A stretch of DNA of 64,000 nt. It comes from Streptomyces sp. NBC_00440. Lineage in GTDB: Bacteria; Actinomycetota; Actinomycetes; Streptomycetales; Streptomycetaceae. Numbering within the stretch: position 1 is the first letter of the stretch; every line of letters begins with the position of its first letter. Below the pieces are notes generated by a model. That model had not been told where the DNA came from and made no database searches. It saw only the letters and a list, made by a program, of their open reading frames with translations. The stretch is taken from assembly GCF_036014215.1 (NCBI RefSeq), contig NZ_CP107921.1, positions 3,583,001-3,647,000 of the forward strand, given 5' to 3'. This document shows positions 57,637 through 64,000 of this stretch, piece after piece. The position numbers and the translations under genes are program-made.

Positions 57637-59976
57637 TCACGAAGAGGCAACCTTGCGGGCGGCGGCACACCGCAGAGTGATGAAATGCTGGGGTCCAAGA
57701 ATGCGGAGTGCGGCAGCGTAGGCTTTCTCCGCTAGCGCGGGAGCCTCTTCGGTATCACCTCGTAGCGCCAGACATAGGGCCAAGTCCGCGTTGACCATGA
57801 TGGTCCACGGGTGCTCCACTCCCAAGTGCGCCGCCCGAATACCGACCGCTCTCCTGAGCTCGGAAATCGCTGTTTCCTGATCACCGTATCCCCAAGCAGT
57901 GAGTGCAAGATTATACCGGGCCGAGGCTGTCTGGGGGTGGTCAGGACCGAAGTGGGAAATGTGAGCACCAAGGGCTTCCTGCGCTCGCTCCCACACCAGA
58001 TTCCAATCAAGTTCCTGGGCATCCAAATGTGCAGTGTCATCTGCTGTTGAGGTCGCTACGACTGTTCGCCATGGACTTTCCGGAGACCGTGACTCTTTGG
58101 CCTTTCGCATTGCCGTCGCGGTGATCAGAGGAGCCGTGACGGCGATCACGTCACTGCGCTCACCGTGAAGGCTTGGCACGAGATCCATCAGCTGCTGAGC
58201 AACACGGAGTGACACCCCGTAGTTTCCCATCAGGTAATGGCTGTCCACCTCCGTAAGCAACACCTCCGCAGTGTCGGCATGCGCCGGCCCAAGGATGCGA
58301 TGCCTGATCTCGCCGGACCGATGGAGAAGCCGAATGGCTTCCGCATTCCGCCCGCCCTTGGCGTAACACAACGCCAACTGAAGGCAGGCGTCGGCTTGAA
58401 GCAGCGGCGATTCCTCTGCCAGTGCCGTCGCCGCATCCAGCGCCTTCTTGAGCACGGGCTCCGCTCCGGCGAAGTCCCCACTCATGTGAATGGTCTTCCC
58501 CAGTGCAATTGAGTCAGCGACCGCCACGATGCCTTCGGCTGCCCCCTCTCTTGAGGCGGCTTCAACCAACGCTGCGGCGAAGGGAAGAGAGTCCGCCCAC
58601 TGGCCCGCGACATCGTAGGTGTCTCGCACCCGGCGTGCTGCGTCCAGAACATGGCCGGCGGTGGCGCTGTTCTCCAGCAGCGCCAACAAGTGCGGTTCCA
58701 CCAGGCGCACCGTACTCACGTCTCCACCAAGTACGGCCCGGTTCACCAAGGCGGAGGCCGCTCCGTGCAGCTCCGCTCGCTGCTCCTCGGGAACACCTGC
58801 CGCGATCGTTTCCAGCAAGAGTCCATGCGCGGTGACGCACCGTACTCGTCGTCCGCCTACACCACCTGGTACCTCGAAGAGGTCCACAAGCGACGCCGAC
58901 AGCAGGCCGCGCAGTCCTGCTTCGATGCGTTCGCCCGCAAGCCCGGGTACCCCCGCCGCGAGCATCGCCGACGGAGCGAGCAGCGCTACAGGTACCGGAG
59001 CATGCCCCCAGCATGCCAACAGTTGCAGAATGGCTGTCGCTTCGGGCAGACCACGCTGCGCCAAGGCGTCCAGCGAGAGCTGCCAGGTGCGACTGAGCCG
59101 CTCCCGAGCACCGCTCTCCAGGCTCGCGCCTCGGTCCAGCAGGGCGGCTGGATCCTCGCCCAGTCGCTCCAAGTACTGCTCGACCGTCCAGCTTTCGAGC
59201 AGTTGCTGGGAGAGAAAGCCACCGGCCAAGGTGAGCGCCAGCGGATGAAACCCCAGCCGCTGCGCCAACCGCATCGTCGCTTCGGGCTGGTGGTCTCCGG
59301 GCGCCAGGTCATGCAACAGCTGCGCACCCTCAACCGCCGGCAGCACATCAACCCGGTGCATCCGTGCCCCCACGCCGGTCCAGGCGGGATCGACGGACTG
59401 ACGGCTGGTTACCAGTACCGTTCCCCGCGGACTGCCACGCAGCCATCCATCCCGAAGGGCCCGCGGGTCATCCGCGTTGTCCAGCACCAGCAGCCACGGC
59501 TCAGGGGACATGTCGAGCCGTTGCCACACCAGATCGGCCGCGGCCCGCCGGCCCTCCTGGGCGGCCCGCACCTCCTCCGACGACGCTCCCCTGTCCGCCG
59601 CCACCGCCAGCATGCCGCTGCGAAGCTGCGACTCTGTTGAAGCATCCACCCACAGCGCGACCCGGGACGAGGCCGATTGATCGAACAACCACCGTGCCAC
59701 AGCGGTCTTCCCGCAGCCCCCGAACCCATGCAGCACGTGCACCCCGCCGTCGGCGTCCAGTGCGGCCAGGAGCTCCTCGCGCAGCTCCTCCCTGTCGAGC
59801 AGCGCCGCACGCAGCGGCGCCGACAGCGCCACCCGCACCGAGGCGGGGCCGGTGGCCCGGCCTGAGGCGTCCGGCGCGCCATGGTGGTGGTGTTCGGTGA
59901 CTTGGATGTCCCGCTCGGACTGGAAGATCCGCCCTTGCCCGTAGGCTGCGGCACGCGCAGAACCGTCCTCGCTCAT
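57637..59976 (-). CDS. NLR-like NB-ARC/TPR protein with N-terminal amyloid-type motif
   Basis: 779 residues from ATG 59976, which overlaps the upstream stop as ATGA. N-terminus: QGRIFQSERDIQVTE (about 14-28) then HHHH. NB-ARC: Walker A GFGGCGKT (84-91), Walker B WLLVLDNADD (161-170), VLVTSRQSVDPAWTG and winged-helix region ALTLAGGFLSQQLLESWTVE. C-terminal half: FxTPR-like repeats with AEAIRLLHRSGEIRHRILGP, HFGPDHPQTASARYNLALTA and AVGIRAAHLGVEHPWTIMVN. This is the STAND receptor layout: TPRs sense, NB-ARC oligomerises, the N-terminus signals. Its partner gene lies directly upstream. Confidence 0.9.
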   Translation of the reverse strand: MSEDGSARAAAYGQGRIFQSERDIQVTEHHHHGAPDASGRATGPASVRVALSAPLRAALLDREELREELLAALDADGGVHVLHGFGGCGKTAVARWLFDQSASSRVALWVDASTESQLRSGMLAVAADRGASSEEVRAAQEGRRAAADLVWQRLDMSPEPWLLVLDNADDPRALRDGWLRGSPRGTVLVTSRQSVDPAWTGVGARMHRVDVLPAVEGAQLLHDLAPGDHQPEATMRLAQRLGFHPLALTLAGGFLSQQLLESWTVEQYLERLGEDPAALLDRGASLESGARERLSRTWQLSLDALAQRGLPEATAILQLLACWGHAPVPVALLAPSAMLAAGVPGLAGERIEAGLRGLLSASLVDLFEVPGGVGGRRVRCVTAHGLLLETIAAGVPEEQRAELHGAASALVNRAVLGGDVSTVRLVEPHLLALLENSATAGHVLDAARRVRDTYDVAGQWADSLPFAAALVEAASREGAAEGIVAVADSIALGKTIHMSGDFAGAEPVLKKALDAATALAEESPLLQADACLQLALCYAKGGRNAEAIRLLHRSGEIRHRILGPAHADTAEVLLTEVDSHYLMGNYGVSLRVAQQLMDLVPSLHGERSDVIAVTAPLITATAMRKAKESRSPESPWRTVVATSTADDTAHLDAQELDWNLVWERAQEALGAHISHFGPDHPQTASARYNLALTAWGYGDQETAISELRRAVGIRAAHLGVEHPWTIMVNADLALCLALRGDTEEAPALAEKAYAAALRILGPQHFITLRCAAARKVASS

Positions 59977-60392
59977 GCGCCCTCGGTCCCGTTGATCCGC
60001 ATGTCGCGACCCGATTGGTAAACGCGCGCTCGCCCGGAGGCGGTGGCACGCTGAGTTACGGTCGGCGGCGCAGCATCGTCGGGGGCCAGCTCGGCGACCA
60101 TCGCCCTCAGCTCCTCGATGAGCTCGGGATGAGCGGCGATGAGACGCCGGATGCGGCCCTGCCACTCGGCTCTGACCTCAGCTTCGGCCTCCCGATCGCC
60201 AACGGCCTGAGCACCGAGCAACTCATCTCGGGTCACATCGAGTTCTCCGGCGATGGCCGGTGCCCTGTCGGGCTGGGCACGCTGCCACAACGACACGAGC
60301 CCGTCCCTGACGCTGTTCCAGGCATCGGTAGTCAGCATGGTGACCAGTGTTGTTCCCGCGGTACTCGCTAAGGCAGCGATCTCCGGATCCAT
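59973..60392 (-). CDS. Small helical protein with C-terminal amyloid-type motif (putative Bell-like effector/adaptor)
   Basis: 139 residues from ATG 60392, chosen because GGAGG lies about 9 nt upstream; an ATG two codons earlier is too close. The N-terminal 100 residues are all helix: DPEIAALASTAGTTLVTMLT, TDAWNSVRDGLVSLWQRAQP, GRIRRLIAAHPELIEELRAM. TDAW...VR...LW recalls the Bell domain, a predicted bacterial membrane-targeting death domain. The C-terminus GRARVYQSGRDMRI (120-133) matches the NLR-like protein's N-terminal motif. Coupled to it by ATGA. Effector or adaptor role is inferred from this layout. Confidence 0.8.
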   Translation of the reverse strand: MDPEIAALASTAGTTLVTMLTTDAWNSVRDGLVSLWQRAQPDRAPAIAGELDVTRDELLGAQAVGDREAEAEVRAEWQGRIRRLIAAHPELIEELRAMVAELAPDDAAPPTVTQRATASGRARVYQSGRDMRINGTEGA

Positions 60393-60648
60393 GGCCATCC
60401 CCCTCCGTCACACCTCGTCAACAGAGCATCACCCTAGGCCAAGTGCCCCGACCCGAACACTGGCTGACCAGCCGTCCACGGAGCGCCTGAACGACGCCCA
60501 CAGCGCTCTGCTCCGGTGTCGTCCGACCCAAGCATCGTCGCTGTGCGCCTGGTTGACGCGGAGACGGCTTCACGATCGCCCGGCGGACCGGCTGATCTGC
60601 TGCGGCCGCTAGCATCAGCGGCCTCGCCGACCACTGGAGTTTGCCGCT

Positions 60649-61530
60649 ATGCCACTGCCGCGCCTCGGAGTCGTCATCGTGACGATGGGCACTCGCCCGC
60701 AGGAGCTGGAGGCGCTGCTCGCCTCGGTGGAGAAGCAGGATGTGCGGGCGGCGAGAGTGGTGCTCATCGGCAACGCCACACCCCTCACCGACGTGGACGT
60801 GGCGGCGAACGTGACCAAGGTCCCGCTCGCCGAGAACCTGGGCTGCCCGGGCGGCCGCAATGTCGGACTGGAGATGCTGCGTGAGTCGGGCGAGGTCGAT
60901 GTCGTCCTCGAACTGGATGACGATGGCCTGCTCATCAGGGACGACGTGTTCCGCACGGTTCAGCGGTTGTTCGCGGCGGACCCGCGGCTGGGGATCACCG
61001 GGTTCCGGGTCGCCGACGAACACGGTCGCACGGAGCGGCGCTGGGTTCCGCGGCTCCGCGCCGACGATCCGATGCGGCGCGGCCCGGTGACCGCGTTCCT
61101 CGGTGGCGGACACGCCTTCTCGATGCCCATGCTCAAAGAGGTCGGGCTGTGGCCGGCGGAGTTCTTCTTCGGGCACGAGGAGTCCGATCTGGCCTGGCGC
61201 GCACTCGACGCGGGGTGGAAGATCCTCTACGAACCGGAGCTCGTCCTCCAGCATCCGGCGACCTCTCCGGCGCGACATCCGGTCTACTACCGTTTCACCG
61301 CCCGGAATCGGGTGTGGCTCGCCCGCCGTAGGCTCCCGGCCCTCCTGATCCCGGTCTATCTCGGCGTGTGGATCTTGCTCACCCTGGCGCGTATCCGTTC
61401 TCTGGCCGGCCTCACGGCATGGTGGGGCGGCTTCGCAGAAGGTGTGCGGACGCCGTGCGGCTCACGCAACCCGATGAAGTGGCGCACGGTGTGGCACATG
61501 ACCAGGCTGGGGCGCCCACCGATCCTCTGA
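60649..61530 (+). CDS. Family 2 glycosyltransferase
   Basis: 293 residues. GT-A fold: LGVVIVTMGTRPQELEALLA, NLGCPGGRNVGLEMLRESG, DxD-like DVVLELDDDGLL, GGGHAFSMPMLKEVGLWPAE and EESDLAWRALDAGWKILYEP, all typical of GT2. A C-terminal hydrophobic stretch (LLIPVYLGVWILLTLARI) probably anchors it in the membrane, and an amphipathic end follows. It would transfer a sugar to a wall or lipid-linked acceptor; specificity unknown. Confidence 0.92.
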   Translation: MPLPRLGVVIVTMGTRPQELEALLASVEKQDVRAARVVLIGNATPLTDVDVAANVTKVPLAENLGCPGGRNVGLEMLRESGEVDVVLELDDDGLLIRDDVFRTVQRLFAADPRLGITGFRVADEHGRTERRWVPRLRADDPMRRGPVTAFLGGGHAFSMPMLKEVGLWPAEFFFGHEESDLAWRALDAGWKILYEPELVLQHPATSPARHPVYYRFTARNRVWLARRRLPALLIPVYLGVWILLTLARIRSLAGLTAWWGGFAEGVRTPCGSRNPMKWRTVWHMTRLGRPPIL

Positions 61531-62182
61531 ACGGGGTCCGGCCTCGTGAGGCGGACTCCCGTCCGATGCTTCGCCCGTACTAGTGCTGAACGAGTGCTGA
61601 TCCGGTCTCGATCCATGCAGCGATGTTCTCCGCCGTGATCGTGGGGATGGCTCAGGTCATCGAACCCTGAGTCGCCCGTCGCCGCTACAGCCGACCGCGA
61701 AGGCTTACGGCATCACGCCCACAGCACAGCCGAGCGCGAGCACCTGGCGCGGCTGGCCGGGCGGGCGCCGCCCGGCACGGACGTCGATCGACGGCCGGTT
61801 CCCGACGAGGCCCACCGGCGAGTTCGCCCGGCGGAACGAACCGGGAACGTCAACTTCGGCGGCGGCTGATTCACCCTGCGCAGTGGCGAGTACCAGAGGC
61901 GCTACGGGGGCTTTGCGTCATGACGCGATGGGAGGGAGAGAGCGGGGAGGCGGGTGTGGCGGGGACGGGATGCCGACGTCGGCACGGGGGACGAGAGGGC
62001 GGGAGTTGTGCGGGAGCCCGCTTCGTAAACCCACCCGACGGGATTGGCCGGTCATACCCAAGTGTCACTTTACGTCGCCATATGAATGCGATGCGCTTCT
62101 GGGGTTTTCGGCTCCGCCACGGTGCGCAGAGGTGCGGCCGGTCGGCGGTGCACTCCAGCAGCATCGATCGAGGGGAAGAACA
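61531..62182. other. Long intergenic stretch with no supported gene
   Basis: About 650 bp between the glycosyltransferase and the DUF11 gene. Short frames occur, but none shows a known family or a ribosome site. A 12-bp palindrome GCGTCATGACGC lies at 61915-61926, and an AT-richer block at about 62045-62090 probably holds the DUF11 promoter. Some of the 5' part may be decayed coding DNA. Confidence 0.5.
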
Positions 62183-63586
62183 ATGGCTACGTCTCCTGCT
62201 GCTCCGCTCCGGGTCGCCCTGGCCAACGGGAGCTTCGAACAGCCCACCGTCAGCGGTGTGGAGATCCTGCCGGACGCCTCGCAGACACAGGCGTCCAAGC
62301 GGGTCCCGGGCTGGCTCACCACCGCATCCGACCACAGGATCGAGCTGTGGCATTCGGGCTTCAACGGTGTACCGGCGGCCGATGGCACCCAGTTCGCCGA
62401 GCTCAATGCGAATCAAGTCTCCACTCTCTACCAGGATTTGCCGACCACGCCCGGCACGAAGCTGTACTGGCGGCTGTACCACCGTGGCCGCCAGGGGGAC
62501 GACACCATGGCGCTGGACATCGGTGCGCCGAACTCCACGGTGGAGCAGAGGCGCTTCACCGACGGCAACACGGCCTGGGGTTACTACACGGGCACCTACA
62601 CCGTCCCGGCGGGCCAGACGCTTACCCGCTTCGCCTTCCGTTCCGTCTCCGCCGCCGGTGGCAACCAGAGCATCGGCAACTTCCTCGACGGCATCTTCTT
62701 CGGCACCGCTCCCTACGTGGTGCTCACCAAGACCGCCATTCCCGTCGGGCCGCTGGAGGTGGGCGACGTCGTCACCTACCGCATCACCGCCACGAACGAA
62801 GGCGGCGGCGGGGCCGAGAACCTCGTCCTGACCGACGTCGTCCCGCAGGGCACGACGTACCTTCCCGGCTCACTGCGGATCGTCGAAGGCCCGAATGCCG
62901 GAGCGAAGAGCGACGCGCAAGGTGACGACCAGGCCTCCTACGACGCTGCGGCGGACAAGGTCGTCTTCCATCTCGGCAACGGCGCCTCCGGCGTCAAGGG
63001 AGGCAGTCTGCCCAACACCGGGACCCTGCCAGCAGGAACGACGGTGGAGTACCGGGCAATCATCGAGCGGGCCAGCGGCGGCAAGCAGATCAGCAACACC
63101 GCAACCGCCTCGTACGAGAACCGGCTGGGCGACAAGCCCGAGAACTTGACGTCCACCTCCAACGAGCAGGTCACGCAGGTCAAACCGGCTGCCGACCTGA
63201 CCGTGGCGAAGGCAGCCGACGCGACCACCGTCACCGTCGGCCAGACCGTGACGTACCGCATCACCGTGCACAACGCCGGCCCGAACCAGGCCACCGGGGT
63301 CACCGTCGCCGACCAGCTCCCGGACGGCCTCACCTTCCTGTCCGCCGACGGCACACCCGGAACCTACGACCCGGCCACCGGTAAGTGGGCCGTGGGCGAC
63401 CTGCCCGACGGCGCCACGGCCACCCTCGTGCTGCGGGCCAAGGCCACCAAGGCCGGCCTGATCAACAACACCGCCACCGCCACCGGCAACGAAAAGGATC
63501 CCGACACCACCAACAACGCCGACACCGTCAGCGTCTGCGTCGAACCCGCCCCCTCCTGCTGCGACCCCTGCTCCACCCGGAAGTAG
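62183..63586 (+). CDS. DUF11-repeat protein lacking a recognisable signal peptide
   Basis: 467 residues from ATG 62183 (GAGGGGAAGAAC upstream). N-terminal beta-sandwich (about 1-175; ALANGSFEQPTVSGVEILPD, PGWLTTASDHRIELWHSGFN, QVSTLYQDLPTTPGTKLYWR), like lectin or DUF642-type domains. Two DUF11 repeats follow (about 180-330 and 335-450), with VGDVVTYRITATNEGGGG and VGQTVTYRITVHNAGPNQAT signatures. It ends with Cys-rich PSCCDPCSTRK. DUF11 proteins are normally exported, yet no hydrophobic N-terminus is found, even in the longer frame upstream. How it reaches the surface, if it does, is unclear. Confidence 0.85.
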   Translation: MATSPAAPLRVALANGSFEQPTVSGVEILPDASQTQASKRVPGWLTTASDHRIELWHSGFNGVPAADGTQFAELNANQVSTLYQDLPTTPGTKLYWRLYHRGRQGDDTMALDIGAPNSTVEQRRFTDGNTAWGYYTGTYTVPAGQTLTRFAFRSVSAAGGNQSIGNFLDGIFFGTAPYVVLTKTAIPVGPLEVGDVVTYRITATNEGGGGAENLVLTDVVPQGTTYLPGSLRIVEGPNAGAKSDAQGDDQASYDAAADKVVFHLGNGASGVKGGSLPNTGTLPAGTTVEYRAIIERASGGKQISNTATASYENRLGDKPENLTSTSNEQVTQVKPAADLTVAKAADATTVTVGQTVTYRITVHNAGPNQATGVTVADQLPDGLTFLSADGTPGTYDPATGKWAVGDLPDGATATLVLRAKATKAGLINNTATATGNEKDPDTTNNADTVSVCVEPAPSCCDPCSTRK

Positions 63587-63625
63587 CGCCCGGCGTCTTC
63601 GCGAGCAGCGCCCGGCGTCTTCGCG
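63585..63625. repeat. 19-bp direct repeat after the DUF11 gene
   Basis: AGCGCCCGGCGTCTTCGCG at 63585-63603 and 63607-63625, 22-bp period, starting inside the stop codon of the DUF11 gene. It looks like a local duplication. Confidence 0.85.
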
Positions 63626-63747
63626 GTATCGCAAGGCGCTGATCTTCCAGTCGGCGGGGGAAACCGGACCATCAGGCAGTGTGCTCACGCACCCGGTCGC
63701 TGGTCGTCCTGAGGTGTCCCCCGCCGCCTGATCCGGGCCTCGCATCC

Positions 63748-64000
63748 CTACGAACACGGGGGCGCGTACGGCGCGTTCGGGACGTAGCGGGACCACTCGT
63801 CGCGCGTGATCACGTCGCCGGCGCTGAGGCACATCACCTTGATCATGAACGCGGGATCAGTGTTCCAGACGGTCGCCGGGGCGTCCATCGAGGCCAGCAG
63901 CGGGGGCCCTTGGGCGGCACTGCTGTAGGAGAGCGGGGAGCTCTCGAAGTCCTCGTCGTACGCGAAAGTGCCCAGCAGCTGCGCGGAGGACGGCTTGCCG
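63748..64000 (-). CDS. Probable WD40-repeat protein, C-terminal end only
   Basis: The last 84 codons of a gene entering from the right. The frame reads LLGTFAYDEDFESSPLSYSS, PPLLASMDAPATVWNTDPAF, then MIKVMCLSAGDVITRDEWSR and YVPNAPYAPPCS. The TVWN strand followed by MxLSAGxxITRxEWxxYxP is the usual end of Streptomyces WD40 proteins, many of which carry an nSTAND or kinase domain at the N-terminus. The rest lies outside the window, so domain content is unknown. It converges on the DUF11 gene. Confidence 0.75.
   Translation of the reverse strand, partial: GKPSSAQLLGTFAYDEDFESSPLSYSSAAQGPPLLASMDAPATVWNTDPAFMIKVMCLSAGDVITRDEWSRYVPNAPYAPPCS

Noticed and set aside
61915..61926. GCGTCATGACGC palindrome in the long gap before the DUF11 gene
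   Set aside because: Single 12-bp palindrome some 260 bp from the gene start; such words occur by chance in this GC-rich DNA.
1..64000. tRNA, rRNA, insertion sequence, prophage, attachment site or replication origin
   Set aside because: No cloverleaf, rRNA core, transposase, integrase, phage structural gene or DnaA-box cluster was recognised by eye. A tRNAscan-SE and ISfinder run would be decisive.

Overview
The window looks like chromosomal DNA of a Streptomyces or very close relative. GC is very high with strong third-position GC bias, GTG and TTG starts are common, and several families are Streptomyces hallmarks: XRE/DUF5753 regulators paired with DUF397 proteins, DUF3027, DUF2771, a SapA-like spore-associated protein and a bacterial XPB helicase. 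The order futalosine hydrolase - mqnD - cold-shock protein matches what is known for S. coelicolor (mqnB and mqnD are SCO4327/SCO4326), so much of the window is probably core chromosome. I see no tRNA, rRNA, CRISPR array, intact transposon, phage gene or replication origin.

Layout. 1-5.3 kb: aldo/keto reductase fragment, a 714-aa membrane protein with a duplicated soluble domain, an XRE-DUF5753/DUF397 pair, a cassette of very small translationally coupled genes (the first frameshifted) and a GNAT. 5.4-11.7 kb: DUF3027, MFS, DUF2771 lipoprotein, mqnB-mqnD (menaquinone via futalosine), cold-shock protein, HAD phosphatase. 11.8-15.9 kb: iron-siderophore ABC operon (two permeases, ATPase, lipoprotein) behind an iron-box-like palindrome. 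16-24 kb: DUF4232 protein, a large membrane protein, helicase-associated WYL-like protein, VanZ protein with a basic PAKK-type tail, XPB helicase, VOC protein. 24-38.5 kb: an accessory-looking run of divergent regulator/enzyme pairs (TetR-FAD monooxygenase, LysR-NmrA/SDR, TetR-NmrA, hydrolase-TetR, AKR-XRE, TetR-MFS), most with visible palindromic operators, plus a HAL-family protein that lacks the MIO tripeptide. 38.7-48.3 kb: beta-propeller protein, TrmB/LuxR-type regulator, HelD-like helicase, CutC, HD protein, MFS, Uma2, DUF4031 and a partner. 48.4-52.1 kb: murR-murQ-murP MurNAc catabolic operon with a leaderless-looking promoter inside a 15-bp inverted repeat. 52.2-57.5 kb: SapA-like protein, NlpC/P60 hydrolase and partner, a decayed gene, a second XRE-DUF5753/DUF397 locus, thioesterase. 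57.6-60.4 kb: an NB-ARC/TPR (NLR-like) protein translationally coupled to a small helical protein. 60.6-64 kb: glycosyltransferase, DUF11 protein without a signal peptide, and the tail of a probable WD40 protein.

The strongest candidate for an undescribed system is the NB-ARC/TPR pair at 57.6-60.4 kb. The small protein ends, and the NLR-like protein begins, with the same short motif, G-x-x-R-[VI]-[YF]-Q-S-x-R-D-[MI]-x-[VI]. This is the layout of bacterial amyloid-signalling effector/receptor pairs. The second is the HAL-family protein at 26.2 kb, which has lost the Ala-Ser-Gly that forms the MIO electrophile and also the catalytic Tyr of the QDxY motif. A third point is a family of three small paralogous proteins (3.9, 45.1 and 55.5 kb) whose alignment exposes a one-base deletion in the first copy.
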